A DNA stretch of 64,000 bases from Dokdonella koreensis DS-123. Its GTDB lineage: Bacteria; Pseudomonadota; Gammaproteobacteria; Xanthomonadales; Rhodanobacteraceae. Of the stretch, positions 53,757 through 63,382 are shown in pieces. The first letter of the stretch is position 1, and each line of letters opens with the position of its first letter. The notes beneath the pieces are model-generated. The model had not been told where the DNA came from, did not search any database, and saw only the letters and a list, made by a program, of their open reading frames with translations. The stretch is taken from NCBI RefSeq assembly GCF_001632775.1, contig NZ_CP015249.1, positions 1,654,686 to 1,718,685 on the forward strand. The letters are read 5' to 3'. Both the position numbers and the translations under genes were made by a program.

Positions 53757-53770
53757 CAGACGATCGTCTG
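53757..53770. promoter_or_regulatory. 14-bp palindrome upstream of hutF
   Basis: CAGACGATCGTCTG is perfectly self-complementary and lies 19 bases before the hutF ATG, just after a CAGAAT -10-like box. It does not resemble the pseudomonad HutC site. It is a good candidate for a local operator. Confidence 0.5.
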
Positions 53771-53789
53771 TTGCCGCCGGAGTCCGCCC

Positions 53790-55154
53790 ATGCAAGGTTC
53801 CACCTGGTCCGCCGATCACCTCTGGTCGCCGCAAGGCTGGCTCGAAGGCGCCTGCCTGGAGCGGGTCGCCGGCGGCCTGCGCGTGCACGCGCAGGGCGCG
53901 GCACCGTCCGGTGCCGGCCGCCTCGGCCATTGGGTGCTGCCGGGGCTGGCGAACCTGCATTCGCATGCGTTCCAGCGCGCGATGGCGGGGCTGGCCGAGC
54001 GCCAGGGCAATGCCGAGGACAGCTTCTGGACCTGGCGCGAGGTGATGTACGCCTTCGCCGGCCGCATTGGTCCGGAAGCGCTGCGCGCGATCGCGACCCA
54101 GCTCTACGTCGAGATGCTCAAGGCCGGCTACACGCACGTGTGCGAGTTCCACTACCTGCACCACCGGCCCGACGGCAGCCGCTATGCCGATCCGGCGGCG
54201 ATGGCGCTGGCCCTGGTCGAGGCGGCGCAGGATGCGGGCATCGGGCTGACCCTGCTGCCGACGCTGTACATGACCGGCGGGTTCGACGGCCGGCCGCTCA
54301 ACGCCCGGCAGGCACGATTCGGCCATGCCGTGGATGCCTACCTCGCCCTGGTCGAGCGGCTGCGAGCGCTCGAATCGACGCAGCTGCGCGTCGGCATCGC
54401 GCTGCATTCGCTGCGCGCGGTGCCGCCCGATGCGCTGCGGACGGTGCTGGCTTCGGGCCTGGCGCGCGACCGGCCGATCCACATCCACATCGCCGAGCAG
54501 ATCGGCGAAGTGCAGGACTGCCTGGCCTTGCGCCAGGCGCGGCCGGTCGAGTGGCTGCTCGACAACGCCGAGGTCGATGCCCGCTGGTGCCTGGTGCACG
54601 CCACCCACCTGACCGATCGCGAGACGGCCCGGCTGGCCGGCAGTGGCGCGGTCGCCGGGCTGTGCCCGACCACCGAGGCGAACCTCGGCGACGGCCTGTT
54701 CCCGCTCAAGCGCTATCTCGCGGCCGGTGGCGCGTTCGGCATCGGCTCGGACAGCCACATCTCGATCTCGCCGGTGGAGGAGCTGCGCTGGCTCGAGTAC
54801 GGCCAGCGCCTGGCCGCGCACCGCCGCAACATCGCCGTGCGGCCGGAGGCCCCCAGCACCGGCGAGGTGCTGTTCGGCGGCGCCTGGGCCGGCGGCCGGC
54901 AGGCGGCCGGCATCGATGGTGCGGGGCGCTTGCTGCGCGAGGACCTGCTGGTGCTCGACGAGCACGCGCCGCTGCTGGCCGGCCGCGATGCGTCGCACCT
55001 GCTCGATACCTGGCTGTTCGCCGGCAACGTCCCGCTGGTGCGCCACGTGCTCGCCGGCGGCGAGTGGGTCGTGCGCGACTTCCGCCACCGCGACGAGGAG
55101 CGCATCGCCGAGGCCTATCGCGCCACCGCCGAGGCATTGCGCGCCACCGCCTGA
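53790..55154 (+). CDS. hutF: Formimidoylglutamate deiminase
   Basis: HutF converts N-formimino-glutamate to N-formyl-glutamate and ammonia, the five-step hut route variant. The 454-residue amidohydrolase has [19 protein letters not shown] (metal HxH), [23 protein letters not shown] (metal His), VHATHLTD and [21 protein letters not shown] (metal Asp), all HutF marks. HutG, which would finish the route, is not in the window. Confidence 0.94.
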   Translation: MQGSTWSADHLWSPQGWLEGACLERVAGGLRVHAQGAAPSGAGRLGHWVLPGLANLHSHAFQRAMAGLAERQGNAEDSFWTWREVMYAFAGRIGPEALRAIATQLYVEMLKAGYTHVCEFHYLHHRPDGSRYADPAAMALALVEAAQDAGIGLTLLPTLYMTGGFDGRPLNARQARFGHAVDAYLALVERLRALESTQLRVGIALHSLRAVPPDALRTVLASGLARDRPIHIHIAEQIGEVQDCLALRQARPVEWLLDNAEVDARWCLVHATHLTDRETARLAGSGAVAGLCPTTEANLGDGLFPLKRYLAAGGAFGIGSDSHISISPVEELRWLEYGQRLAAHRRNIAVRPEAPSTGEVLFGGAWAGGRQAAGIDGAGRLLREDLLVLDEHAPLLAGRDASHLLDTWLFAGNVPLVRHVLAGGEWVVRDFRHRDEERIAEAYRATAEALRATA

Positions 55155-55163
55155 TCGCGGCAC

Positions 55164-55184
55164 CGCCCGGCCCGCGGCCGGGCG
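55164..55184. terminator. GC-rich hairpin after hutF
   Basis: A perfect 9-bp stem (55164-55172 with 55176-55184, loop CGC) lies 10 bases past the hutF stop without a T-run. It is a possible weak or Rho-assisted terminator. Confidence 0.4.
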
Positions 55185-55223
55185 TCACCGGGCCGGCTGC
55201 CGGCGCGTGCTACCATCGCGGCG

Positions 55224-55237
55224 TTTGGCCATCCAAA
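55224..55237. promoter_or_regulatory. Inverted repeat upstream of the transaminase gene
   Basis: TTTGG-CCAT-CCAAA follows a TACCAT -10-like box at 55211-55216, placing it near the presumed transcription start. It is a candidate operator for methionine or glutamine control; no known factor matches it. Confidence 0.35.
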
Positions 55238-55278
55238 TGGTGCGCGCCCGCAGCGCGCGAAGACGCAGGCGAGGAACG

Positions 55279-56430
55279 ATGCAGATTCAGACCAAGCTGC
55301 CGAAGGTCGGCACGACGATTTTCACCGTGATGAGCCAGCTCGCGGCCGAGCACCAGGCGGTCAACCTCGGGCAGGGCTTTCCCGACTTCGACGGCCCGCA
55401 GGCGCTGCGCGACGCGCTGGCGGCGGCGATGAATGCCGGCAGGAACCAGTACGCGCCGATGACCGGAATCCCGGCATTGCGCCAGCAGATCGCGCGCAAG
55501 ACGCAGGCGCTGTACGGCCACGCCGTCGACGCCGACACGGACGTGACGGTGACCTCGGGCGCCACCGAGGCCCTGTTCGCGGCGATCGCCGCGGTGGTAC
55601 GCGGCGGCGACGAGGTGATCGTGCTCGACCCGTGCTACGACAGCTACGAGCCGGCGATCGAGCTCAACGGCGCACGCGCCGTGCACGTGCCGCTGAACCT
55701 CGCCGCGGATTTTGCGGTGGACTGGCAGCGCGTGAGGGATGCGATCACGCCGGCCACGCGCATGATCATCGTCAACACGCCGCACAATCCCTGTGGCGCC
55801 GTGTTCTCCGCGGCCGACCTGGACGCGTTGGCCGAGCTGACGCGCGACACCGGCATCTTCGTGCTGTCCGACGAGGTCTACGAGCACATCGTCTTCGACG
55901 GCGCCGCCCACCAGAGCGTCCTGCGCCATCCGGAGCTGGCCGCGCGCAGCTTCGTCGTGTCCTCGTTCGGCAAGACCTACCACTGCACCGGCTGGAAGGT
56001 CGGCTACTGCATCGCGCCGCCGGCGCTGAGCGCAGAGTTCCGCAAGGTGCACCAGTACCTGACGTTCTGCACGTTCTCGCCGGCGCAGTGGGCGCTGGCC
56101 GATGTGCTCGAGCACCTGCCCTCGCACTACCTGGACCTGCCGGCGTTCTACCAGGCCAAGCGCGACCGTTTCCGCGCGCTGCTGGCGGGGTCGAAGTTCC
56201 GCCTGCTGCCGGTCGCCGGCGCCTATTTCCAGGTCGTGGACTATTCGGCGCTGAGCGATCGCGGCGACATCGAGTTCAGCCAGTGGCTGGTCCGCGAGGC
56301 CGGCGTCGCGGCGATCCCGGTCTCGGCGTTCTACGAGACGCCGCCGCGCGACGCGCGCCTGATCCGCTTCTGCTTCGCCAAGACCGACGGCGTGCTCGAG
56401 CAGGCCGCCGAGCGGCTGCAGAGGCTGTGA
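55279..56430 (+). CDS. ybdL: Methionine/glutamine-type aminotransferase (YbdL-like, PLP fold type I)
   Basis: The product has 383 residues. PLP motifs: SGATEALFAAIAAVV, the Asn of NTPHNPCGAVFS, Asp/Tyr in VLSDEVYEHIVFDG, the Schiff-base Lys in SSFGKTYHCTGWKVGY, and the C-terminal Arg in LIRFCFAKTD. It resembles YbdL/kynurenine-aminotransferase-like enzymes that use methionine or glutamine with oxo acids. The next gene, 2 bases on, encodes an omega-amidase, which pulls the reaction by hydrolysing the 2-oxoglutaramate formed, a known methionine-salvage pairing. AGGA lies 6 bases before the ATG. Confidence 0.9.
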   Translation: MQIQTKLPKVGTTIFTVMSQLAAEHQAVNLGQGFPDFDGPQALRDALAAAMNAGRNQYAPMTGIPALRQQIARKTQALYGHAVDADTDVTVTSGATEALFAAIAAVVRGGDEVIVLDPCYDSYEPAIELNGARAVHVPLNLAADFAVDWQRVRDAITPATRMIIVNTPHNPCGAVFSAADLDALAELTRDTGIFVLSDEVYEHIVFDGAAHQSVLRHPELAARSFVVSSFGKTYHCTGWKVGYCIAPPALSAEFRKVHQYLTFCTFSPAQWALADVLEHLPSHYLDLPAFYQAKRDRFRALLAGSKFRLLPVAGAYFQVVDYSALSDRGDIEFSQWLVREAGVAAIPVSAFYETPPRDARLIRFCFAKTDGVLEQAAERLQRL

Positions 56431-56432
56431 CC

Positions 56433-57236
56433 ATGAGCCTGCCGCCGCTGCGCGTATCACTGGTCCAGGGCGACACGCGCTGGCACGACCCGGCCGCCAA
56501 CCGCGCCTACTACGGCGCGCGGATCGCGGCGCTGAAGGGGCAGGGCGACCTGATCGTGCTGCCCGAGACCTTCCTGAGCGGCTTCACCAACGAAGCCCTG
56601 GTCAACGCCGAGACCATGGACGGCGAAGGCCTGCGCTGGCTGCGGGCGGCGGCTGCCGATGCCGGCGCTGTCGTCACCGGCAGCCTGGTCGTCCGTCACG
56701 GCGATACCTGCGTCAACCGCCTGGTCTGGATGCGGCCGGACGGCAGCCATGCGTTGTACGACAAGCGGCACCTGTTCAGGATGGCCGGCGAGCACGAGCG
56801 CTACGGCAGCGGACGCGAGCGCCTGGTGGTCGAGCTGAACGGCTGGCGCATCTGCCCGCAGGTCTGCTACGACCTGCGCTTCCCGGTCTGGCTGCGCAAC
56901 CGCTACGACCGCGCTGCCGGGCGCTTCGACTACGACCTGCTGATCTTCGTCGCCAACTGGCCCAGTCCGCGCCGCCACGCCTGGCGCACCCTGCTGCGCG
57001 CGCGCGCGATCGAGAACCTGGCGTACTGCGCCGGCGTCAACCGGGTCGGTACCGACGGCAACGCGCTGGCCTATGCCGGCGACAGCGCCGTACTGGATTT
57101 CCTCGGCCAGCCGCTGGTCGACCTGGGCGCGCAGGAGCAGGTCGTCACGGTCACGCTGGATCCGGCCGCGCTGGCGGCGCACCGGCAGCGTTTCCCGGCC
57201 TGGATGGACGCCGACGACTTCCAGCTCGATCCCTGA
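56433..57236 (+). CDS. Omega-amidase, nitrilase superfamily (YafV/MtnU-like)
   Basis: The product has 267 residues. The catalytic triad is Glu in [12 protein letters not shown], Lys in [13 protein letters not shown] and Cys in [17 protein letters not shown]. Conserved [20 protein letters not shown] follows. The family hydrolyses 2-oxoglutaramate or 2-oxosuccinamate. Coupled with the transaminase upstream (2-base gap), it probably serves methionine salvage. Confidence 0.9.
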   Translation: MSLPPLRVSLVQGDTRWHDPAANRAYYGARIAALKGQGDLIVLPETFLSGFTNEALVNAETMDGEGLRWLRAAAADAGAVVTGSLVVRHGDTCVNRLVWMRPDGSHALYDKRHLFRMAGEHERYGSGRERLVVELNGWRICPQVCYDLRFPVWLRNRYDRAAGRFDYDLLIFVANWPSPRRHAWRTLLRARAIENLAYCAGVNRVGTDGNALAYAGDSAVLDFLGQPLVDLGAQEQVVTVTLDPAALAAHRQRFPAWMDADDFQLDP

Positions 57237-57264
57237 GGCCGCGCGCGGGCCCGCTTCGGTGGGA

Positions 57265-57289
57265 GACGGCCATCTGGACGGCCATATGG
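57265..57289. promoter_or_regulatory. Direct repeat and palindrome upstream of sulfate operon
   Basis: GACGGCCAT occurs at 57265-57273 and again at 57277-57285, 12 bases apart (about one helical turn). The second copy runs into the palindrome CCATATGG (57282-57289). It may be an activator or repressor site for the sulfate genes; no named consensus was matched. Confidence 0.4.
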
Positions 57290-57363
57290 TTATGCTGGCG
57301 GCAGGTTGGACGCGGCGGGGTCGATTGCATAGGCTAGTTCGACGATCCCTGCGGAGCCTGCCG

Positions 57364-58356
57364 ATGAAACGCCTGACCCTGGGCCTTGCGTTCCTGCTTT
57401 CGATCGGCGCCGCGAACGCCGCCGACGTCGCCCTGTTCAACGTCTCCTACGATCCCACGCGCGAGCTCTACCAGCAGATCAACGCGCAGTTCGCCGCGTA
57501 CTGGAAGGAGAAGACCGGCGACACCGTGACGATCAAGCAGTCGCACGGCGGCTCGTCCAAGCAGGCGCGCGCGATCCTCGACGGCCTGGAGGCCGACGTC
57601 GCCACGCTGGGCATCGCCTCGGACATCGACGCCCTGCACGAGAAGGGCGGCCTGCTGCCGGCCGACTGGCAGGCGCGCCTGCCCGGCGACAGCACGCCGT
57701 ACGTCTCGACGATCGTGCTGCTGGTGCGCAAGGGCAACCCCAAGGCGGTGCGCGACTGGGACGACCTGGTCAAGCCCGGCGTCGCGGTCATCACGCCGAA
57801 TCCGAAGACCTCGGCGGGCGCGCGCTGGAACGTGCTGGCCGCCTACGCCTTCGCGCTCAAGCGCGAGGGCGGCGACGAGGCGAAGGCCAAGGCGTTCCTC
57901 GGTGCCTTGTTCAAGAACGTGCCGGTGCTCGACACCGGCGCCCGCGGCTCCACCGTCACCTTCGCCCAGCGCGGCCTCGGCGACGTGCTGATCGCCTGGG
58001 AGAACGAGGCGCACCTGGTCCTCAAGGAGTTCGGTGCCGACAAGTTCGACATCGTCGTGCCGCCCTCGTCGATCCTGGCCCAGCCGCCGGTCGCGGTGGT
58101 GGACACCTATGCGAAGAAGCACGGCACCGAGGCGCTGGCCGAGGCCTACCTGCGCTACCTCTACACGCCCGAGGCGCAGGAGATCATCGCCCGCAACCAC
58201 TACCGGCCGCTGGATCCCGGTGTCGCCGCGCGCTACCAGGACCAGTTCCCGAAGCTGGACCTGGTGACGATCCAGGCCTTCGGCGGCTGGAAGGTCGCGC
58301 AGGCGAAGTTCTTCGGCGACGGCGGCATCTTCGACCAGATCTACGCCGCGCCGTAA
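57364..58356 (+). CDS. sbp: Periplasmic sulfate-binding protein (first copy)
   Basis: The product has 330 residues. Signal peptide [16 protein letters not shown]. Family motifs: [30 protein letters not shown] (sulfate-contacting Ser/Gly), [47 protein letters not shown] and the C-terminal FGGW. It delivers sulfate/thiosulfate to the CysTWA transporter encoded next (28-base gap to cysT). Confidence 0.95.
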   Translation: MKRLTLGLAFLLSIGAANAADVALFNVSYDPTRELYQQINAQFAAYWKEKTGDTVTIKQSHGGSSKQARAILDGLEADVATLGIASDIDALHEKGGLLPADWQARLPGDSTPYVSTIVLLVRKGNPKAVRDWDDLVKPGVAVITPNPKTSAGARWNVLAAYAFALKREGGDEAKAKAFLGALFKNVPVLDTGARGSTVTFAQRGLGDVLIAWENEAHLVLKEFGADKFDIVVPPSSILAQPPVAVVDTYAKKHGTEALAEAYLRYLYTPEAQEIIARNHYRPLDPGVAARYQDQFPKLDLVTIQAFGGWKVAQAKFFGDGGIFDQIYAAP

Positions 58357-58384
58357 CCCCGGCCGCCGGAGCAGGAGAGCCACG

Positions 58385-59239
58385 ATGAGCGCCAGCGCCG
58401 TTCTGCCGTCCCCGATCGTGCGCCGGCACCGCTCGGTGCTGCCGGGCTTCGGCCTCACGCTCGGCTTCACGCTGGCCTACCTGTCGCTGATCGTGCTGCT
58501 GCCGCTCGCCGCGCTGCTGCTGCGCGCGGCCGGCCTGGGCTGGTCCGGCATCCTCGCCGTGCTCGATTCGCCGCGCGTGGGCCACGCGCTGTGGCTGAGC
58601 TTCGGCGGCGCGCTGGCCGCGGCTGCGATCAATGCGGTGTTCGGCGCGCTGATCGCCTGGACCTTCGTGCGCTACAGCTTCCCCGGCAAGCGCCTGTTCC
58701 AGGCGATGGTCGACCTGCCGTTTGCGCTGCCGACGGCCGTGGCCGGCATCGCGCTGACCTCGCTGTACGCAGCCAACGGCTGGATCGGAAAGCCGCTGGC
58801 GGCGATCGGCGTCCAGGTCGCCTACACGCCGCTCGGCGTGGTGCTGGCGATGACCTTCGTCGGCCTGCCGTTCGTCGTGCGCACGCTCGAGCCGGTGCTG
58901 GAGGAGGCCGAGAAGCAACTGGAGGAAGCCGCCGCGACCCTCGGCGCCACGCGCTGGCAGACGATCACGCGGATCGTGGTGCCGGCCGCACTGCCGGCGC
59001 TGCTGACCGGTACCGCGCTGGCGTTCGCGCGCGCGGTGGGTGAATACGGCTCGATCATCTTCATCGCCGGCAACCTGCCGGGCATCTCGGAGATCGCGCC
59101 GCTGCTGATCATGATCCGCCTGGAGGAGTTCGACTACGCCGGCGCCACGGTGATCGCCGCGGCGATGCTCGGGCTGTCGTTCCTGGTCCTGCTGGCGATC
59201 AACCTGTTGCAACACTGGAGCCGCAGCCGCGGCGCCTGA
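58385..59239 (+). CDS. cysT: Sulfate/thiosulfate ABC transporter permease CysT (CysU)
   Basis: The product has 284 residues with six predicted helices. FGLTLGFTLAYLSLIVLLPLAALLL is the first. The EAA cytoplasmic loop (EEAEKQLEEAAATLGATRWQTITRIVVPAALPALLTG, about 180-216) contacts the ATPase. It lies between the two binding-protein genes. The symbol should not be confused with the tRNA-Cys gene. Confidence 0.94.
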   Translation: MSASAVLPSPIVRRHRSVLPGFGLTLGFTLAYLSLIVLLPLAALLLRAAGLGWSGILAVLDSPRVGHALWLSFGGALAAAAINAVFGALIAWTFVRYSFPGKRLFQAMVDLPFALPTAVAGIALTSLYAANGWIGKPLAAIGVQVAYTPLGVVLAMTFVGLPFVVRTLEPVLEEAEKQLEEAAATLGATRWQTITRIVVPAALPALLTGTALAFARAVGEYGSIIFIAGNLPGISEIAPLLIMIRLEEFDYAGATVIAAAMLGLSFLVLLAINLLQHWSRSRGA

Positions 59240-59259
59240 CGAAACCCAAGGACTCCACG

Positions 59260-60252
59260 ATGAAACGCTTGCTGTTTTCGCTGATGGCCGTGCTGGCCGC
59301 CGGCCCCGCTACCGCCGCCGGCCTGCTGAACGTCAGCTACGACGTCGCCCGCGGGCTCTACCAGGAGCTCAATCCGCTGTTCGTCACGCACTGGAAGCAG
59401 ACCCACGGCGAGACCGTGGACATCGACCAGTCGCACGGCGGCTCCAGCAAGCAGGCGCGCGCGGTGATCGACGGCCTGGCGGCGGACGTCGTGACGATGA
59501 ACAGCCCGCTCGACATCGACGTGCTCGCCGATACCGGCCTGCTGCCCAAGACCTGGGCGGCGGCGTTCCCCGAGCGCAGCAGCCCGTCCTGGTCGGCGAT
59601 CGTCTTCGTCGTGCGCAAGGGCAATCCCAAGCAGGTCGCCGACTGGCCGGACCTGGTCCGCGGCGACGTCAAGGCGGTGCTTCCGAACCCCAAGACCTCC
59701 GGCAACGGCCGCTACAGCTACCTGGCGGCCTGGCACTACGCGCGCAGCCAGCCCGGCGCCACGGAGGCATCGGCGATCGACTTCGAGAAGCGGTTCTTCG
59801 CCAACGTGCCGGTGCTCGACATCGGCGGCCGCGACGCGACCACGACCTTCGCCCACCGCGGAATCGGCGACGCGCTGCTGACGTTCGAGAGCGAGGCCAA
59901 GGTGATCCTCGCCACGTTCGGGGCCGACCGCTTCGAGATCGTCTATCCGTCGCTGAGCGTGCGCGCGGACAATCCGGTCGCCGTGGTCGAGAAGAACACC
60001 GCGCGCAAGGGCACGACGGCGCTGGCCAAGGCCTACCTGGCCTTCCACTACGGCAAGGCGGCGCAGGCGGTCTTCGCCAAGCACGGGCTGCGTCCGGTGG
60101 ACGCCGAGGTGGCGGCCGCGCATGCGGCGGCCTTCCCGCCGATCGCGACCTTCACCGTCGAAGAGGCCTTCGGCGGCTGGCCGGCCGCGCAGGCGGCGCA
60201 TTTCGCCAGTGGCGCGCATTTCGACCGGATCATCGCCGAGGTCCGCAAGTGA
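59260..60252 (+). CDS. Periplasmic sulfate-binding protein (second copy)
   Basis: The product has 330 residues, a paralogue of the first binding protein with identical length. Signal peptide [16 protein letters not shown]. It shares [42 protein letters not shown] and FGGW but differs widely elsewhere (EERSSPSW-like and [16 protein letters not shown] regions), so it is an old duplication, perhaps with a different oxyanion preference (thiosulfate, molybdate or selenate). AAGGA precedes the ATG. It separates cysT from cysW, an uncommon order. Confidence 0.93.
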   Translation: MKRLLFSLMAVLAAGPATAAGLLNVSYDVARGLYQELNPLFVTHWKQTHGETVDIDQSHGGSSKQARAVIDGLAADVVTMNSPLDIDVLADTGLLPKTWAAAFPERSSPSWSAIVFVVRKGNPKQVADWPDLVRGDVKAVLPNPKTSGNGRYSYLAAWHYARSQPGATEASAIDFEKRFFANVPVLDIGGRDATTTFAHRGIGDALLTFESEAKVILATFGADRFEIVYPSLSVRADNPVAVVEKNTARKGTTALAKAYLAFHYGKAAQAVFAKHGLRPVDAEVAAAHAAAFPPIATFTVEEAFGGWPAAQAAHFASGAHFDRIIAEVRK

Positions 60253-60268
60253 CGGCCGGAGCGCCCCG

Positions 60269-61129
60269 GTGAGCGCCACGCGCCGCCGCGCGCGCACGGC
60301 GACCGGCGAGCCGGCCGTCGTGCGCGGGCTGCTGATCGTGCTGACCGTGGCGTTCCTCGCGCTGTTCCTGCTGCTGCCGCTGGCGTTGATGTTCGCGCAG
60401 GCGTTCGCCGGCGGCGTCAAGGCCTACTTCGCGGCGATCACCGAGAGCGACGCGCTGGCGGCGATCCGCCTGACCCTGATCGCGGCGGCGATCGCGGTAC
60501 CGCTGAACGCGGTCTTCGGCGTGGCCGCGGCCTGGGCGATCGCCAAGTTCGAGTTTCGCGGCAAGAACCTGCTGACGACGCTGATCGACCTGCCGTTCTC
60601 GGTGTCGCCGGTCATCGCCGGCATGGTGTTCATCCTGCTGTTCGGTGCGCACGGCTGGTTCGGCGCGTGGCTGATCGAGCACGACGTCAAGATCGTGTTC
60701 GCCCTGCCGGGCATCGTGCTGGCGACGATCTTCGTGACGTTCCCGTTCATCGCGCGCGAGCTGATCCCGCTGATGGAGGCGCAGGGCAGCAGCGAGGAGC
60801 AGGCCGCGCTCACGCTCGGCGCCGGCGGCTGGAAGGTGTTCTGGCACGTCACCCTGCCGAACGTGCGCTGGGGCCTGCTCTACGGCGTGCTGCTGTGCAA
60901 TGCGCGTGCGATGGGCGAGTTCGGCGCGGTCTCGGTGGTCAGCGGCCACATCCGCGGGCTGACCAACACGATGCCGCTGCACGTGGAAGTGCTCTACAAC
61001 GACTACCAGTTCGCCGCGGCGTTCGCGGTGGCATCGCTGCTGGCGCTGCTGGCCCTGGTCACGCTGGGGCTCAAGAGCCTGCTCGAATGGCGCCACGGCG
61101 ACGAGCTGGCGGCGTTGCGGGGCAGGTGA
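60269..61129 (+). CDS. cysW: Sulfate/thiosulfate ABC transporter permease CysW
   Basis: The product has 286 residues from a GTG at 60269 ([14 protein letters not shown]), 16 bases after the second binding-protein gene. Six membrane helices; EAA loop [31 protein letters not shown] (about 175-205), followed by [31 protein letters not shown], the CysW signature. Confidence 0.94.
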   Translation: MSATRRRARTATGEPAVVRGLLIVLTVAFLALFLLLPLALMFAQAFAGGVKAYFAAITESDALAAIRLTLIAAAIAVPLNAVFGVAAAWAIAKFEFRGKNLLTTLIDLPFSVSPVIAGMVFILLFGAHGWFGAWLIEHDVKIVFALPGIVLATIFVTFPFIARELIPLMEAQGSSEEQAALTLGAGGWKVFWHVTLPNVRWGLLYGVLLCNARAMGEFGAVSVVSGHIRGLTNTMPLHVEVLYNDYQFAAAFAVASLLALLALVTLGLKSLLEWRHGDELAALRGR

Positions 61130-61158
61130 GCCCGCCGATGTTTTGCATCCTGTTAACG

Positions 61159-61184
61159 CCGCAGGCGGAACAATCGTTCTGCGG
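61159..61184 (+). other. Bulged hairpin between cysW and cysA
   Basis: CCGCA/TGCGG outer arms (61159-61163 and 61180-61184) enclose GAAC-AATC-GTTC (61168-61179), with a 4-base bulge on the left. There is no T-run, so it is probably not a terminator. It might set relative cysA expression or protect the upstream mRNA. Confidence 0.4.
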
Positions 61185-61214
61185 TCGATCGATTCCTGCA
61201 AAGGCGCATGACCG

Positions 61215-61982
61215 GTGAAGATCACGATACGCAACGTCGGCAAGCATTACGGCGCGGTGAGCGCGCTGGAGGCGGTCGACCTGGACATCGCCTCGGGCGA
61301 GCTGCTCGCCTTGCTGGGACCGTCCGGCTCCGGCAAGACCACGCTGCTGCGCGCGATCGCCGGCCTGGAGGGCATCGACCAGGGCAGCATCGCCTTCGGC
61401 GAGATCGACGCGACGCGCCTGTCGGTGCAGGAGCGCCGCGTCGGCTTCGTGTTCCAGCACTACGCGTTGTTCAAGCACATGAACGTGCTCGACAACGTCA
61501 CCTTCGGCCTGCGCATGCGGCCGCGCGCGGAGCGCCCGCCACGCGCGGCAATCCGCGCGCGCGGCAGCGAGCTGCTGGCCCTGGTCCAGCTCGGCGGCCT
61601 GGAGGCGCGCTATCCCAATCAGCTGTCCGGCGGCCAGCGCCAGCGTGTCGCGCTGGCGCGCGCGCTGGCGATCGAGCCGCGCGTGCTGTTGCTCGACGAA
61701 CCGTTCGGCGCGCTCGACGCCAAGGTCCGCAAGGAGCTGCGCGTGTGGCTGCGTGCGCTGCACCGCGAGCTCGGCTACACCACGGTCTTCGTGACGCACG
61801 ACCAGGACGAGGCGCTGGAACTGGCCGATCGCGTGGTCGTCATGAATGCCGGGCGCATCGAGCAGGTCGATACGCCGGAGGCGATCGTGCGGCGGCCGGC
61901 GACCGCCTTCGTCGCCGACTTCATCGAGTCGCGCGACGAGCGGCGCCCGCCGTCGCCACCGCGGTTCGCGCTGGCGCACTAG
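61215..61982 (+). CDS. cysA: Sulfate/thiosulfate ABC transporter ATP-binding protein CysA, short form
   Basis: The product has 255 residues from GTG 61215. Walker [11 protein letters not shown]-loop FVFQHYALF, signature [15 protein letters not shown], Walker [13 protein letters not shown] and switch [15 protein letters not shown] are complete. CysA is usually 330-365 residues with a C-terminal TOBE-type regulatory domain. This one stops after [25 protein letters not shown] and lacks that domain. The following 127 bases contain no continuing frame with that homology, so it looks like a true short form. Confidence 0.92.
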   Translation: MKITIRNVGKHYGAVSALEAVDLDIASGELLALLGPSGSGKTTLLRAIAGLEGIDQGSIAFGEIDATRLSVQERRVGFVFQHYALFKHMNVLDNVTFGLRMRPRAERPPRAAIRARGSELLALVQLGGLEARYPNQLSGGQRQRVALARALAIEPRVLLLDEPFGALDAKVRKELRVWLRALHRELGYTTVFVTHDQDEALELADRVVVMNAGRIEQVDTPEAIVRRPATAFVADFIESRDERRPPSPPRFALAH

Positions 61983-62109
61983 GCTTCGCCTTCATCCCCG
62001 GGGCGCGCGCAGGAGCGGTGCGGCCCGGCCGGGGATCGATGGATACACGCCCTTGCATCGCGGACGCGCCTGCCGGCTGCGGTGCGATCCGGTGCGGCGC
62101 CCGGCCCGC

Positions 62110-63279
62110 TCACGGCTCGAAGCCGTCGACGAAGAGGCGGTCATTGCAGTCCCGGTGCCACGGCGTGGTGCCGGTCGCGGCATCCCAGGCGGCACTCGGC
62201 GTCGCTGCCAGCGGGTTGGGGCACAGCGCGGATCCGTCGGCGACCAGGATGCTGCCGGGCGGTGGCTCGGGCACGCTGCCGCTCAACCGGTTGTCCTCGA
62301 TGCGCAGGCGGCGCAGGGCGGCGCCGACCGGCGGTACGCTGCCGGTCAGCCGGTTGCCGGCGGCGCGGAAGCTGTCGAGCTTCGCCGCGTCGGCCAGGGC
62401 CGGTAGCGCACCGGTCAGCCGGTTGTCCGAGACGCTGTACTCGGTCAGGTCCGTCGCTCCGGCCAGCGGCGGGATCGTGCCGCTCAACTGGTTGCCGACC
62501 GCCGAGAAGTGGCCGATCGGCAGCCCGTCCAGCACCGGCAGCGGCCCGCTGAGCTGGTTGTAGCTGAGCGTGAGCACGCGCAGGCGGGTCAGCTCGGACA
62601 GGTCCGGGATCGGCCCGCTCAGCGCGTTGTCGTCGAGCAGCAGGTTGGCGAGCTGGGGCAGCGCGGTCAGCGGCGGAACGGTCCCGCTGAGCCGGTTGCG
62701 CGAGAGTTCCAGCAGGTTCAGGCGCGGCAGGCCGGAAAGGACCGGCAGCGGCCCGTCGATCAGGTTGTCCGAGGCGCGCAGCGTGGTCAGCGCGTTCAGC
62801 CCGGCCAGGCTCGGCAACGGTCCTTCGAGCCGGTTCTCGCGCACGTCGAGCCAGTTCAGGGACGAAAGGCCGGTCAGGCTCGGCAGCGGCCCGCTGAGCT
62901 GGTTGCGGTTGGCGTAGAACGCGGCCAGCTGGGTCATCGATGCCAGCGGCGGCAGCGGGCCGCTCAGCTGGTTGCTGCCGAGCAGCACCGTCTGTACGCG
63001 CGTGAGATTACCGAGCGAGGCCGGCAGCGTGCCGACCAGGTGGTTGTTCGACAACGACAGCACCATCACGCGGTCATTGAGGCAGGTGATGCCGAACCAG
63101 GCGCATTCGCCACCGGGCGGACCGTTCCAGCCGGTCGAGTCGGTCCAGCCGCTGCCGCCGGTCGCGGCATAGAGGTCGAGCAGGGCGGCGCGTTCGTCGG
63201 CGGGGACCTGGGCGGCCAGCGGCGCGGCGGCGCAGGCGGCGAGCACGGCGATGAAACGGGCGAGGCGATGGATCGGCAT
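62110..63279 (-). CDS. Secreted plant-type leucine-rich-repeat protein with GFE tag
   Basis: The product has 389 residues from ATG 63279 (MPIHRLARFIAVLAACAAAPLAAQ, signal peptide). An LRRNT-like cap (ERAALLDLYAATGGSGWTDSTGWNG, CAWFGITCLN) is followed by about eleven 21-24-residue repeats of the plant-specific type (L-x-x-L-x-L-x-x-N-x-L-[ST]-G-x-[LIV]-P), for example LGNLTRVQTVLLGSNQLSG and LSELTRLRVLTLSYNQLSG. A short Cys-containing end (ALCPNPLA, HRDCNDRLFVDGFEP) carries the GFE tag. The likely role is a surface or extracellular binding scaffold. Such LRRs are known in Xanthomonas and others, possibly acquired from eukaryotes. Confidence 0.85.
   Translation of the reverse strand: MPIHRLARFIAVLAACAAAPLAAQVPADERAALLDLYAATGGSGWTDSTGWNGPPGGECAWFGITCLNDRVMVLSLSNNHLVGTLPASLGNLTRVQTVLLGSNQLSGPLPPLASMTQLAAFYANRNQLSGPLPSLTGLSSLNWLDVRENRLEGPLPSLAGLNALTTLRASDNLIDGPLPVLSGLPRLNLLELSRNRLSGTVPPLTALPQLANLLLDDNALSGPIPDLSELTRLRVLTLSYNQLSGPLPVLDGLPIGHFSAVGNQLSGTIPPLAGATDLTEYSVSDNRLTGALPALADAAKLDSFRAAGNRLTGSVPPVGAALRRLRIEDNRLSGSVPEPPPGSILVADGSALCPNPLAATPSAAWDAATGTTPWHRDCNDRLFVDGFEP
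62113..62136 (-). other. GFE tag codons (C-terminal copy 3)
   Basis: These bases encode LFVDGFEP, the last eight residues of the LRR protein. A Cys lies four residues before the motif. Confidence 0.75.
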
Positions 63280-63382
63280 CGGAATCGACCTGGCGGGAAC
63301 TTGCCCTCCAAGGCGCAGCAGCGCGCGGCGGTGTCGCATGCCGCGGCGGGATTTCCGGCCGGGCGGGCCGTTCGCGCCGTGC

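Noticed and set aside
55155-55278. SAM- or SAH-responsive riboswitch upstream of the transaminase gene
   Set aside because: The leader is short and shows only a GC hairpin and a small inverted repeat; no conserved riboswitch core was seen.
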